DNA from: Pectobacterium actinidiae
GTDB taxonomy: Bacteria; Pseudomonadota; Gammaproteobacteria; Enterobacterales; Enterobacteriaceae
Reading direction: 5' to 3'
Assembly (NCBI RefSeq): GCF_000803315.1
Contig: NZ_JRMH01000001.1
Span: 1,612,001 to 1,676,000 of the forward strand
Length of the DNA: 64,000 nt
In this document: positions 16,175 through 26,066 of the stretch, piece after piece
How positions within the stretch are numbered: position 1 is the stretch's first letter
Layout of the letters: each line of letters starts with the position of its first letter
Position numbers and translations under genes: made by a program
The notes under the pieces: model-generated
The model's database searches: none
Seen by the model: only the letters and a program-made list of their open reading frames with translations
Told to the model about the DNA's origin: nothing

Positions 16175-17092
16175 ATGGAGCCATATCTACTCCCCCAACT
16201 CGCACTTTTTGCAGAGATAGCACGTCATAAAAGCTTTACCCGAGCTGCCGCAGAGTTAAAAGTATCAAGGGCAGCTATATCTCATAGTTTAAAGACACTT
16301 GAGCAGCGTCTTAACGTGCGTTTACTCAACCGTACTACCCGAGATATGTCATTGACTGATGAGGGGTTACATCTACTCCGTGCCCTTGAGCCTGCACTTG
16401 GCTCCATTGAGCGCGCGATTCGTGAGATAGGCAATTCCCGTAATCATCCCTCAGGTCTTTTACGTGTGAATACTTCGAGGTCGGCCGCCAAAATGCTCAT
16501 AGAGCCGCATTTGGCAGAGTTTCTTGTGAGATATCCCGATTTACAGTTGGAGCTGGTAATGGACGATGGTCTGGCGAATATTATTGCAGATGGTTGTGAT
16601 GCGGGTATACGACTGGGCGAAAGTCTGGCTGAGCATGTTGTTGCAGTGCCTGTTACCCAAATGCTGGAGATGGTGGTGGCGGGTTCCCCCTCCTACTTCG
16701 CCAAAAATGCTATTCCAAAGACGCTGGCAGATCTTGCGGAGCACAATTGTATTTCTTACCGCAGGCTGACAAGTGGCGCAGTATACGATTGGGAATTTAG
16801 TGCTGAAGGCGATGCGCACCATCAAATCACGGTAGAACCCAAAGGCACTTTTATTACTAATGATGACGAAGGAATGATTAATGCAGCCCTCCAAGGAGTC
16901 GGGCTTATACAACATATCAACCTTTGCCTGCATCGTCATCTTGAAGAGGGATCGTTAGTACGAGTGCTTGACGAATGGTGTCCACCATTCCCAGGCTTTT
17001 ATCTCTATGTTCCTACAAGGGAAAATATGCCAGCAAGGGTGCGTGCATTCATGGATTTTTTAATTGAGAAACGGGATGCATTTCAAGGTTAA
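16175..17092 (+). CDS. LysR-family transcriptional regulator
   Basis: 305 residues. The N-terminal winged helix (residues about 6–65: LALFAEIARHKSFTRAAAEL, then SRAAISHSLKTLEQRLNVRL) is followed by a substrate-binding domain starting near residue 90 (GLLRVNTSRSAAKMLIEPHL). It resembles the CrgA/DmlR-like subgroup. It is divergent from the hydrolase–SDR pair, the standard layout for a LysR regulator and its target. Confidence 0.9.
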   Translation: MEPYLLPQLALFAEIARHKSFTRAAAELKVSRAAISHSLKTLEQRLNVRLLNRTTRDMSLTDEGLHLLRALEPALGSIERAIREIGNSRNHPSGLLRVNTSRSAAKMLIEPHLAEFLVRYPDLQLELVMDDGLANIIADGCDAGIRLGESLAEHVVAVPVTQMLEMVVAGSPSYFAKNAIPKTLADLAEHNCISYRRLTSGAVYDWEFSAEGDAHHQITVEPKGTFITNDDEGMINAALQGVGLIQHINLCLHRHLEEGSLVRVLDEWCPPFPGFYLYVPTRENMPARVRAFMDFLIEKRDAFQG

Positions 17093-17200
17093 TGAGTCGT
17101 GGAGAGTTCGTTAAAATAATATTTATCAGGATTTAATAATATTGTATGTCTTACTATATTTATATCATTTGATGAAATAAAAAAGCTGTCATTGTAATTA

Positions 17201-17225
17201 TTTCAGGTATGAACCATACCTGAAA
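17201..17225. terminator. Perfect short hairpin downstream of the LysR gene
   Basis: TTTCAGGTATG–AAC–CATACCTGAAA, an 11-bp stem with a 3-base loop, 110 bases after the LysR stop. There is no T-run, so it may be an operator or an RNA-stabilising hairpin rather than an intrinsic terminator. Confidence 0.45.
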
Positions 17226-17435
17226 CTCGCACGTCAAAATAAATACTTTTTTGTGATTTTATGTTAAAGCGAAGAGGCTATATAATCAGACAGGATTTGC
17301 TGTTTTGTGAGATTATAAAATATAATCTTTCTAACTTTTATTGTAAGGTCAATATATTCTTTATGTTTTATTTGTCATTTATACTTAATTTTAATCTTGG
17401 TAATTAGGTGCCAATTTAAGCTGTTTGTCGGATTG

Positions 17436-17451
17436 TGTGAAGTAGCTCACG
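17436..17451 (+). promoter_or_regulatory. Probable CRP (cAMP receptor protein) site
   Basis: TGTGA–AGTAGC–TCACG matches the CRP consensus TGTGA–N6–TCACA in nine of ten core positions. It lies about 125 bases before the symporter start, consistent with catabolite control of the sugar genes. Confidence 0.72.
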
Positions 17452-17574
17452 TCCGTTCTGCTATAGCAGATTCTTACTGATCGATAGCGATATATTTATG
17501 ATCACTCTTTTTGTGGGGCGCTAACTTAATTGCGTTTCTACAAATATATTCCCTTGCGAGGAAAAGAGGGTGTC

Positions 17575-18795
17575 ATGAATAAAAACTATTCTAGAAGTTG
17601 CTTATTTTTCTTTTTCTTTTTTATCGGGTGGGGTTGTTGTTACCCTTACCTTTCTCTTTGGTTGACAGAAACAATTGGCATCAACTATAGAGATGTCGGT
17701 ATGGTTTATTCGTTCACCGCCATTATCTCTGTGTGCGTGCAGCCGCTCTTTGGTTATATATCCGATAAACTTATCTACCGCAAACATCTTATGTGGATGC
17801 TGGCCATCATTATTACGCTGTTTGCCCCCTACTGGATCTACGTGTTTGCACCTTTGTTAAAGTTCAGCGTGCTTCTTGGCGCGCTGGCTGGCGGTGTTTA
17901 TATCGGTCTTGCGTATGGGGCTGGTTGTGGTGTCTGCGAAGCATATATTGACAAAGTAAGCCGGGCTTCTAGTTTTGAGTTTGGTAGAGCACGTATGTTT
18001 GGAGGAATTGGGGCTGCGATTGGGACATTTGCTGCTGGAAAACTTTATGGCTTCGACCAGACCATGATTTTCTGGTTGGCTAGCGCAGCTGGTGTCTGTC
18101 TGTTGCTCATCGTCTGGAAAACACAGGTAGATACAACAAAAGATGCAGGTAACCATGTCAAAGCCAAAGCAGTTACTATTAACGATGCAGTTGCGTTGCT
18201 GAAAAAGAAAAAATTCTGGTTTTTCGCCTTCTATATGATTGGAGTCGGAGCAGTATATGAAACTTACGATCAGCAGTTCGCTATTTACTATAGTCATTTT
18301 TTTGAGAGCAAAGCTCGAGGCGCAGAAGTTTTCGGTTACCTCACAACCGGACAGATAATTCTCGATGCTGTAGTAATGTTTTTTGCCCCTTGGTTTGTTA
18401 ACAAAATCGGGCCCAAAAATGCCCTGCTGTACTGCGGTATGATTATGAGTCTTCGCATCATTGGCTCCGCATGGGCGATAGGTCCAATATCAATCAGTCT
18501 GATTAAGCTATTGCATGGCTTCGAAAGCTCAGTGCTGCTAGTCGCAGCATTGAAGTATATCTGCACTAACTTCAATCCAATGCTTTCCGCTACGGTGTAT
18601 TTAATTGGTTTCCAGTTTTCCAAAAGTTTCAGCTCTATCTTTCTCTCTACCGGAATCGGCTACATGTACCAAAGTATGGGGTTCACTAGTAGCTACATTG
18701 TTCTCGGAAGCATAGCTCTTTGCTTTACACTTCTCTCTATTATCACACTTGAAAAGGCGCGGCTTATCAATCATCAGCCCGCACTTTCTAATTAA
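17575..18795 (+). CDS. LacY-type oligosaccharide:H+ symporter (MFS)
   Basis: 406 residues with about 12 membrane helices, the length of LacY. It belongs to the LacY/RafB/CscB family: the N-terminus SCLFFFFFFIGWGCCYPYLSLWL, then the loop motif GYISDKL between helices 2 and 3, and the conserved FEFGRARMFGGIGAAIG, where E and R correspond to substrate-binding residues of LacY helix 4/5. I took the ATG at 17,575 (AAGAGGG upstream). The beta-galactosidase follows after 17 bases, so the pair probably imports and cleaves a galactoside, perhaps galactan-derived oligosaccharides from plant pectin. Confidence 0.88.
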   Translation: MNKNYSRSCLFFFFFFIGWGCCYPYLSLWLTETIGINYRDVGMVYSFTAIISVCVQPLFGYISDKLIYRKHLMWMLAIIITLFAPYWIYVFAPLLKFSVLLGALAGGVYIGLAYGAGCGVCEAYIDKVSRASSFEFGRARMFGGIGAAIGTFAAGKLYGFDQTMIFWLASAAGVCLLLIVWKTQVDTTKDAGNHVKAKAVTINDAVALLKKKKFWFFAFYMIGVGAVYETYDQQFAIYYSHFFESKARGAEVFGYLTTGQIILDAVVMFFAPWFVNKIGPKNALLYCGMIMSLRIIGSAWAIGPISISLIKLLHGFESSVLLVAALKYICTNFNPMLSATVYLIGFQFSKSFSSIFLSTGIGYMYQSMGFTSSYIVLGSIALCFTLLSIITLEKARLINHQPALSN

Positions 18796-18812
18796 TTCAC
18801 GAGGTAACCTGA

Positions 18813-20822
18813 ATGTCTTATCTATATTACGGAGTCGCTTATTACGATGAATATATGCCGGAAGACCGCCTTGCAAAGGATATCTCACTGATGATTGAAA
18901 CTGGCATTAATGTGGTTCGCATTGCAGAATCTACCTGGAGTACCCTAGAACCTAAGGAAGGTGAATTCAACTTTTACCATATCGACCGTGTTCTTGACGC
19001 TATGCATGGTGCTGGGATTTCCGTAATCATTGGTACACCCACTTATGCAGTTCCAGCTTGGCTCGCAGCTAAGCATCCGGATATTCTGGTGACCACTATA
19101 GAAGGACATCAGAAATATGGCCCGCGACAGATTATGGATATTGTTAACCCCACTTTCCGCCTTTATGCGGAAAGGATTATTCGTGCGCTACTGGAGCACG
19201 TACAGCATCATCCGGCAATTATTGGTTGGCAGTTGGATAACGAAACAAAGCATTATGGCAACGTAGGGCACCATATGCAGAAGGGTTTCATATATAGCCT
19301 GAAGGAAAAATACGCAAGCCTTGATAGGCTAAATTACGATTTTGGCCTCGACTATTGGAGCAACCGTATTGACAACTGGGATGATTTCCCGTCAGTTGAG
19401 AAGACTATTAACGCCAGCCTTGCTTGCGCGTTTTCCCGCTATCAGCGCCAGCAAGTAACGGATTATCTTGCATGGCAGGCCGGGCTCGTTAGGGAGTACG
19501 CGAAACCGCATCAGTTCGTTACCCATAACTTCGACTTTGAATGGCGTGGTTATTCTTTCGGCCTGCAACCGAGTGTTGATCATTTTACGGCCTCGCAGGT
19601 ACTGGATATCGCCGGAGTTGATATTTATCACCCTAGCCAAAAAAATTTGACAGGTCGAGAGATAGCATTTGGAGGCGCCATTTCTCGCGCACTTAAAATG
19701 GGGAAAAATTATTTCGTGCTTGAAACACAAGCTCAGGGCTTTGCGCAGTGGACACCTTTCCCTGGCCAGCTACGACTTCAGGCTTTCAGTCACATTGCTT
19801 CCGGTGCCGCAATGGTTTCATACTGGCATTGGCACTCCATTCATAATTCCTATGAAACGTACTGGAAAGGTCTGCTGAGCCATGACTTCTCGCGTAATGC
19901 AACTTGGCAGGAGGCCACGACGATAGGTGCAGATTTTGCACGATTATCACCAAAACTTATCGGGCTGAGGGCAGTTAATGATGTCGCCATTCTCATTAGC
20001 AATGAAGCCATGGATGCACTCAATCAATTCCGGCCGGGGGATGAGCAAGGAAATGTTTATAATGATATTTTTCGTCGCTTCCATGATGCCATGTACGACC
20101 ACAACATTGGTCTAGATATCATTAACGATGTGAACGAAGGAACAATGCGATATAAGGCGATAATTATACCCGGCCTCTATGCCGCTGATGACGGTCTCCT
20201 TACGCGCATTAATCACTATATTGAACAGGGGGGACGAGCCTTAATTGGCTTTAAATCCGGATTTAGCAACGAGCACGTTAAAGTGCGCAGTAGTACGCAG
20301 CCAGGCATTCTGTATCAGGCCTGTGGGGTAAGTTATAACCAATTTACCTTACCGAATGATGTTCAAGTTACTGCTTGCATCCCGACACTTAACTGCCGTG
20401 AGCACAATAAAGTGGAATTGTGGATGGAATTACTGACCCCGGCACCAGAGACTCGCATGTTACTACGCTATCAACACCCTGAATGGAATTCATATGCGGC
20501 GGCAACTGAGGCAGACTATGGAAAAGGCCGTGCGTTATACGTCGGGTTTCTTCCGCATAAAAAGCTGATTAGTCAGTTGTTTAACAAGCTTACTAATGGG
20601 TTAAAATTGACATCACACACCTCGAGTAATACCTATCCACTAATTACCAGAACGATGAGCAACAGTGATGGCAACCTTATCCATTTCTTGTTTAACTATA
20701 GCGGCGACGCGTGTGACACCACAGCGGAAACAGAGGGCATTGATCTTTTGAGCGGTGAAAAAGTATTCTGTGGCGAACCATTGCGCCTCAATAGTTGGGG
20801 TCTTCGTATCATAGAGAGCTAA
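18813..20822 (+). CDS. Glycoside hydrolase family 42 beta-galactosidase
   Basis: 669 residues, normal for GH42. The N-terminal TIM barrel starts at YYGVAYYDEYMPEDRLAKDI. The general acid/base glutamate lies in IIGWQLDNETKHYG (near residue 143) and the nucleophile in YFVLETQAQGFAQW (near residue 308). A trimerisation domain (about 390–590) and a short C-terminal beta domain follow. There is no signal peptide, so it acts in the cytoplasm on sugars brought in by the upstream symporter. An AraC regulator follows 29 bases later. Natural substrates in soft-rot bacteria would be plant galactosides; this is an inference. Confidence 0.92.
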   Translation: MSYLYYGVAYYDEYMPEDRLAKDISLMIETGINVVRIAESTWSTLEPKEGEFNFYHIDRVLDAMHGAGISVIIGTPTYAVPAWLAAKHPDILVTTIEGHQKYGPRQIMDIVNPTFRLYAERIIRALLEHVQHHPAIIGWQLDNETKHYGNVGHHMQKGFIYSLKEKYASLDRLNYDFGLDYWSNRIDNWDDFPSVEKTINASLACAFSRYQRQQVTDYLAWQAGLVREYAKPHQFVTHNFDFEWRGYSFGLQPSVDHFTASQVLDIAGVDIYHPSQKNLTGREIAFGGAISRALKMGKNYFVLETQAQGFAQWTPFPGQLRLQAFSHIASGAAMVSYWHWHSIHNSYETYWKGLLSHDFSRNATWQEATTIGADFARLSPKLIGLRAVNDVAILISNEAMDALNQFRPGDEQGNVYNDIFRRFHDAMYDHNIGLDIINDVNEGTMRYKAIIIPGLYAADDGLLTRINHYIEQGGRALIGFKSGFSNEHVKVRSSTQPGILYQACGVSYNQFTLPNDVQVTACIPTLNCREHNKVELWMELLTPAPETRMLLRYQHPEWNSYAAATEADYGKGRALYVGFLPHKKLISQLFNKLTNGLKLTSHTSSNTYPLITRTMSNSDGNLIHFLFNYSGDACDTTAETEGIDLLSGEKVFCGEPLRLNSWGLRIIES

Positions 20823-20851
20823 AGGCAACAACTTATCCTAGCGGAGGGTAT

Positions 20852-21724
20852 ATGGAACTGGATATTCACGAACTTTTACATTCTTCACCATTGTTCAAGA
20901 CCTTTACCTTCAACGCCTGGATGGTGGCGGGCTTTACGCCGATTACTCGGGGTTCAAAACTAGACTACTACATTAACCGACCGCAAGGAATGAAAGGCTA
21001 TATCATCAACCTAACGCAGCGTGGTCAGGCTAGGGCAAGAGCTGGAACGGGGTCGCTGCTATTTCGTGAAAACGATCTGCTGCTTTTCCCACCCGGTGTG
21101 CCTCACCACTACGGGCGTGATGAAAATAGCGAGCACTGGGATCATCTATGGATTTACTTTATTCCACGCCCTTATTGGGTTAACTGGTTAAAGTGGGATA
21201 ACACCACTTATGGCATCGGTAAAACCACAGTGATGGATCAGCAGCAACTTAAAATTCTTCAAGATCTCTTTTACGCTGTGATTCTCGAACATAATGCTAC
21301 GGCACCACTCTCCGAAGCACTAGCTATGAATGCACTGGAACGGCTTATTTTAAACTGTTTCCAGTTGCAGCCAATTGGCAACCAACACATACACGATCCG
21401 CGAATAAAAGTTATCTGCGAGTATCTGGATGAAAATATAGCTCAGGAAATTAAAATTGAAACGCTTGCATCAATGGTTTTCCTTTCTCCCTCGCGTCTTG
21501 CGCATCTATTCAAACATGAAGTGGGGCAAACTATTTATGCTTGGAGAGAGATGCAGAGGATTAATCGGGCAAAGTGGCTGGTGCAAACTACTACATTGCC
21601 CTTCAACAAAGTGGCGCTGTCAGTAGGATACAGCGATCCGGTCTATTTTACACGAATCTTTCGTAAACATAATGGCATCGCACCGGGAGCATATCGTAAG
21701 CACTATTCGACAATGAGAGGATAA
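20852..21724 (+). CDS. AraC-family transcriptional regulator
   Basis: 290 residues. The N-terminal cupin-like sugar-sensing domain (GYIINLTQRGQARARAG, then LLLFPPGVPHHYGR) precedes two C-terminal helix-turn-helix motifs (IETLASMVFLSPSRLAHLFK and NKVALSVGYSDPVYFTRIFRK). The start at 20,852 has GGAGG seven bases upstream. It is the third gene of the symporter–GH42 unit and presumably activates it in response to the sugar. Overall layout resembles E. coli AraC, including the DPVYFTRIF ending. Confidence 0.9.
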   Translation: MELDIHELLHSSPLFKTFTFNAWMVAGFTPITRGSKLDYYINRPQGMKGYIINLTQRGQARARAGTGSLLFRENDLLLFPPGVPHHYGRDENSEHWDHLWIYFIPRPYWVNWLKWDNTTYGIGKTTVMDQQQLKILQDLFYAVILEHNATAPLSEALAMNALERLILNCFQLQPIGNQHIHDPRIKVICEYLDENIAQEIKIETLASMVFLSPSRLAHLFKHEVGQTIYAWREMQRINRAKWLVQTTTLPFNKVALSVGYSDPVYFTRIFRKHNGIAPGAYRKHYSTMRG

Positions 21725-21761
21725 AATAATAAAAACAAGATTATTAAACGTTTTAACTGGC

Positions 21762-21787
21762 CTAGCCTCATCACTCGATGAGGCTAG
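21762..21787. terminator. Hairpin between convergent AraC and RND genes
   Basis: CTAGCCTCATC–ACTC–GATGAGGCTAG, a perfect 11-bp stem, about 40 bases after the AraC stop and 45 bases beyond the RND stop. No clear T-run follows on either strand. Confidence 0.6.
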
Positions 21788-21831
21788 CGCTTGGACTATA
21801 GTGAAGTTTGAAAATAATGATTTTTTAATTG

Positions 21832-24800
21832 CTAATAATTGTTATGGGTATTTCCGAAAGCGCGGGCTACGCTTCTGACAATCACGAAAAACAAAGGCAC
21901 AAAAAATATCGCAAGCAACGTAGCAGCAAGGGTGCCACCGATTATACCGGTCCCAATTGCGATACGGCTATTAGCTCCAGCACCAGTGGCTATAGCCAGT
22001 GGTACCACACCAGCGATAAAGGCAAGTGATGTCATCAAAATGGGACGCAGGCGAGTACGGGCCGCCTCAACAGTCGCAGCAGCAAGGGGACGACCATTTC
22101 TGACAGATGCTTCAGCAAATTCAACTATCAAAATGGCATTCTTGGATGAGAGACCTATGGTGGTGAGTAGTGCAACCTGAAAATAAATATCGTTGTTCAG
22201 ACCCCTCAGCGATGCGGCGATAATCGCTCCCAGAAGTCCAAGCGGGATCACCATGATGACAGAGAAGGGCACCGACCAGCTTTCATAGAGTGCCGCAAGA
22301 CAGAGAAAGACAACCAGTATGGACAGAGCATACAGGCTGAATGCCTGTCCGCTGGCCAGTTTTTCCTGAAGGGAAAGTGCACTCCAGGCCCAGGTTGTAC
22401 CCGGAGGAAGGTTATTGGCGAGTGCCTCCATTTTCTGCATTGCATCTCCTGAGCTGAATCCTTCAGCACTGTCTCCCTGTATTTCGAAGGCGGCCGAACC
22501 ATTGTATCGTGCAAGACTCTCCGGTCCCCAGGTCCAGCGGGCAGTGGCAATAGAGGCAAAAGGCGTCATTGCTCCATCCTCTCCCCGTACGAACCATTTG
22601 TCTAAGTCCGATGGCTTTGACCGGAATTCACCATCACCTTGAATGTATACCCGCTTCACGCGTCCCCGATCGATGAAATCGTTAACATAACTCCCTCCCC
22701 ATGCAGCGGAGAGCGTGGTGGTAACATCACTAATCGGCAGGCCCAGCGCGACCGCTTTATCGTTATCTATGTCGATCTGTAACTGTGATGTTTCCGGCAA
22801 GACATTGGCCCGGATTGAGCGAAGTTCCTGACTCTGGTTTGCATCATCTATCAACTGGTCACGAAGTGACATCAAGGTACTGCGGTCTGTTGAACCGCTG
22901 GCCATCAGCTCAAAAGTGAACCCGCTGCTTTGACCAAGTCCCTGAACAGAGGGGGGGATGAGTGCAAAAATACGGGCATCGCGGATAGGAAATAACTGCT
23001 GTGTTGCCCGAAGTGAGACGGCTTCGGCAGAGTTTTCTCTGCCTTCACGCTGATCCCAGTGTTTAAGTTTGACGAACGCCATCCCGGCATTCTGAGCACT
23101 TCCGGTGTAATTAAATCCTGTGATGGTAAAAATGACTTCAGTATTGTCCTTTTCCTTGTCAAGGAACCAGGAGGTGATCTGGTCATTGACAGCATTTGTC
23201 CGGCTGGCGGTTGCGCCTGACGGGAGTGATACCTGCAGCATAACTTCCCCCTGGTCTTCGTTAGGGAGGAAACTGCCGGGAAGGCGCCACATCAGCAGAC
23301 CCATAACAACTCCCATTGCGCCATAGACCAGCATTAACGTGAGGGGGCGACGAATAACCTGGAGTACTTTGTGGCAGTAGCGACGCTCTGTATTGCCATA
23401 GAAACGATTGAAAGCACCAAAAAATCCTTTATCACGGGGGGGACTGTGATGAAGCAGCGTGCCGCATAATGCAGGGGTGAGCGTCAATGCAACGACGACA
23501 GATAGTGTCATTGCAGAAATAATCGTGACTGAGAATTGTCGGTAAATGACGCCTGTGGCACCACCAAAAAATGCCATCGGCAGAAATACTGCGGACAGTA
23601 CGAGAGCAATGGCTATCAGCGCACCGGAAATTTCGCTCATCGATTTTTCGGTCGCTTCTTTAGCAGATAGCCCCTCATCACGCATTATGCGCTCTACGTT
23701 CTCCACGACCACAATAGCATCGTCGACAAGTAGTCCAATAGCCAGCACCATCGCAAACAGCGTCAGCGTATTGATGGAGTAGCCAAACAAGGACAACACG
23801 GCAAATGTTCCAAGCAGTACCACTGGGACGGCCAGTGCAGGTATGAGTGTCGCGCGCAGGTTTTGCAAAAACAGGTACATCACAGCCACGACCAGCACGA
23901 TGGCTTCGACCAATGTTTTGACGACATCCTGAACGGACAGTCTGATAAACTCAGTACTATCCTTTGGATAGGCCACATCATATCCTGCAGGCATACTGCG
24001 CTGAAATTCGGCAATCTTTTCCTTTACTCTCAGAGATGTATCGAGCGCATTCGCTCCCGGTGCCAGCATCACAGCAATACCAGCAGAAGGATGCCCGTTC
24101 AATTTTGCGGACATACTGTAAGATTCACTCCCCAGTTCTATACGGGCTACGTCGCCAAGCCTAACAATGGCACCTGTGCTGTCATGTTTGAGGATAATGT
24201 TGCTGAACTGTTCGGGGGTCTGCAGACGGGATTGTGCCCTCACAGTAGCCGTAAGTTGTTGCCTGTCAGAAGAGGGGAGTCCGCCAATTTTACCGGCGGA
24301 AATCTGAATGTTTTGCGCCCGAATTGCATTGGCCACATCTCCGGGCATCAGGGAAAAAGATGCCAGTTTTATAGGGTCAAGCCAGATCCGCATTGCATAT
24401 TCACCCCCGAAAATTAGCAGATCACCCACACCATCCACTCTGGCTAAAGGATCTCGCAAGTTGCTGACGAGCCAATCGCCAATATCTGCACTGGTCGATG
24501 CATCGGTTTTGTCGTACAGCGCCATGATAAGTAAATAGTTTGACTGAGCTTTAGTGACAGTAACACCAGCCTGCTGGACTTCGGTGGGAAGACGGGATTC
24601 TGCTTGCTGAATTTTATTCTGCACCTGTACCTGTGCTGTGTCAGGATCGGTTCCCTGTGCAAATGTGACAGTAATGCTCACTGTCCCTTCAGATGAACTG
24701 CTGGAATTAAAATAAAGCAGGTTATCGAGTCCGGTTAGCTGTTGCTCAATTACCTGTGTCACACTGTTTTCCAGTGTCTGGGCTGATGCGCCGGAGTAAT

Positions 24801-24945
24801 TTGCTGTTATTCTCACTGAAGGCGGAGCAACATCAGGATATTGCGCCACTGGTAGTGTGCGAAGTGCCAGTAATCCAGTCAGCATGATAAGAATTGATAT
24901 TACCCAGGCAAAGACTGGTCGTCTTACAAAGAAACGAGAGAACAT
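21832..24945 (-). CDS. RND multidrug efflux transporter, AcrB/HAE1 family
   Basis: 1,037 residues, the full length for the family. N-terminal MFSRFFVRRPVFAWVISILI and the paired aspartates of helix 4 (AIGLLVDDAIVVVENVERIM) are diagnostic of proton-driven hydrophobe/amphiphile exporters. The large porter loops lie at about 40–330 and 560–870. The start ATG shares an A with the stop of the adaptor gene (TGATG). No outer-membrane channel gene is present, so it probably uses the chromosomal TolC. Substrates cannot be read from the sequence. Confidence 0.93.
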   Translation of the reverse strand: MFSRFFVRRPVFAWVISILIMLTGLLALRTLPVAQYPDVAPPSVRITANYSGASAQTLENSVTQVIEQQLTGLDNLLYFNSSSSSEGTVSITVTFAQGTDPDTAQVQVQNKIQQAESRLPTEVQQAGVTVTKAQSNYLLIMALYDKTDASTSADIGDWLVSNLRDPLARVDGVGDLLIFGGEYAMRIWLDPIKLASFSLMPGDVANAIRAQNIQISAGKIGGLPSSDRQQLTATVRAQSRLQTPEQFSNIILKHDSTGAIVRLGDVARIELGSESYSMSAKLNGHPSAGIAVMLAPGANALDTSLRVKEKIAEFQRSMPAGYDVAYPKDSTEFIRLSVQDVVKTLVEAIVLVVAVMYLFLQNLRATLIPALAVPVVLLGTFAVLSLFGYSINTLTLFAMVLAIGLLVDDAIVVVENVERIMRDEGLSAKEATEKSMSEISGALIAIALVLSAVFLPMAFFGGATGVIYRQFSVTIISAMTLSVVVALTLTPALCGTLLHHSPPRDKGFFGAFNRFYGNTERRYCHKVLQVIRRPLTLMLVYGAMGVVMGLLMWRLPGSFLPNEDQGEVMLQVSLPSGATASRTNAVNDQITSWFLDKEKDNTEVIFTITGFNYTGSAQNAGMAFVKLKHWDQREGRENSAEAVSLRATQQLFPIRDARIFALIPPSVQGLGQSSGFTFELMASGSTDRSTLMSLRDQLIDDANQSQELRSIRANVLPETSQLQIDIDNDKAVALGLPISDVTTTLSAAWGGSYVNDFIDRGRVKRVYIQGDGEFRSKPSDLDKWFVRGEDGAMTPFASIATARWTWGPESLARYNGSAAFEIQGDSAEGFSSGDAMQKMEALANNLPPGTTWAWSALSLQEKLASGQAFSLYALSILVVFLCLAALYESWSVPFSVIMVIPLGLLGAIIAASLRGLNNDIYFQVALLTTIGLSSKNAILIVEFAEASVRNGRPLAAATVEAARTRLRPILMTSLAFIAGVVPLAIATGAGANSRIAIGTGIIGGTLAATLLAIFFVPLFFVIVRSVARAFGNTHNNY

Positions 24946-26066
24946 CAGGAGTTACCTCCCGGTTGCTTAACTTCAACAGGCCGAACGCTTTGTCCTGGGC
25001 TCGCTTTATCCGTTCCCTCAATAATCAACCGATCGCCGTGCTTAAGCCCTTTAAGTACAAGCCAGTTGTCACCTTCGGCATTGCCCGTTTCCACTTGCCG
25101 TCTTTCAACACTATTATCCTCAGTAACGACCAGTGCTGAAGCATTACCTTTTACATCCCGGGCAATACCCTGCTGTGGCGCAAGTATGGCATTTTCAAGG
25201 ATACCTTCATTGATTCTGGCACGGACATACATACCCGGAAGCAGCAGATGCTGCGGGTTAGGGAAAATAGCCCGCAGAATAACAGAACCTGTTGACTCGT
25301 TAACTGCAAGTTCAGTTAGTTGGAGATGACCTTTTTCCGGATATACACTGCCATCTTCCAGAATCAGTGAAACGCTAAGGCTTTCTCCATTCGAAGATAG
25401 CGCTTGTTGACGAAGACGTAATAAGTCGCGGCTTGAACGTGTAACATCAACATATATGATATCGATCGCTCGAATGGTTGTCAGTGCTGTTTCCTGTTGC
25501 GCAGTAACTAGTGCACCAGGTGTTACAGAGGAAATTCCAATCCGTCCATTAATGGGTGCAGATACAGTGGTCCATTCCAGCTGTATGCGAGCACTTTCCA
25601 GCAACGCTGTTTTTTCTGACACACTAGCCCGTGCTTGCTCACAGGTTGCACGGGCATTATCTAGATCCTGACGGGCGATGTTATGTGTGTTTGCCAGTTC
25701 TGTATAGCGACGGGCTTTGGCGCAGTCAGCCAGCATAAGTGCCTGCACATTCTTAAGGGATGCAGTTGCCTGATTAAAAGATGCGCGGTAACTGGCGGAA
25801 TCAATTTGATACAAGGGCTGTCCGGCTTTGACATCGTCACCTTCATTGAAAAGGCGCTTTTGGATTATCCCCCCCACCTGTGGACGAACCTCGGCGGTTG
25901 TGGAGGAAACAGTTCGTCCGGGCAATTCGCTGATGACAGAATAAATTTGAGCATTGAGGGTTGTCACTCCCACTTCAATTGGTGGACTACTTTGTGTTTG
26001 CGGTTGCTTATTGTCGCATCCGTAAAGTCCCGCGATTGCCATGATGGAAATGATTTTCAGATACAT
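24945..26066 (-). CDS. RND periplasmic adaptor (AcrA family) lipoprotein
   Basis: 373 residues with a lipoprotein signal (lipobox GLYGC, Cys16), as in AcrA. Order of parts: barrel-sandwich half (VRPQVGGIIQKRLFNEGDDV), a helical hairpin around residues 90–165, the second lipoyl half (TVSAPINGRIGISSVTPGAL), beta-barrel and membrane-proximal domain (IEGTDKASPGQSVRPVEV). It is translationally coupled to the RND pump. Its 5' region contains a palindrome related to the island operators about 200 bases upstream. Confidence 0.92.
   Translation of the reverse strand: MYLKIISIMAIAGLYGCDNKQPQTQSSPPIEVGVTTLNAQIYSVISELPGRTVSSTTAEVRPQVGGIIQKRLFNEGDDVKAGQPLYQIDSASYRASFNQATASLKNVQALMLADCAKARRYTELANTHNIARQDLDNARATCEQARASVSEKTALLESARIQLEWTTVSAPINGRIGISSVTPGALVTAQQETALTTIRAIDIIYVDVTRSSRDLLRLRQQALSSNGESLSVSLILEDGSVYPEKGHLQLTELAVNESTGSVILRAIFPNPQHLLLPGMYVRARINEGILENAILAPQQGIARDVKGNASALVVTEDNSVERRQVETGNAEGDNWLVLKGLKHGDRLIIEGTDKASPGQSVRPVEVKQPGGNS

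Larger units (their letters stand above)
17093..17574. other. Intergenic region upstream of the galactoside genes
   Basis: AT-rich. It contains a perfect hairpin (17,201–17,225) downstream of the LysR gene and a CRP-like site (17,436–17,451). No gene is supportable here. Confidence 0.6.
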
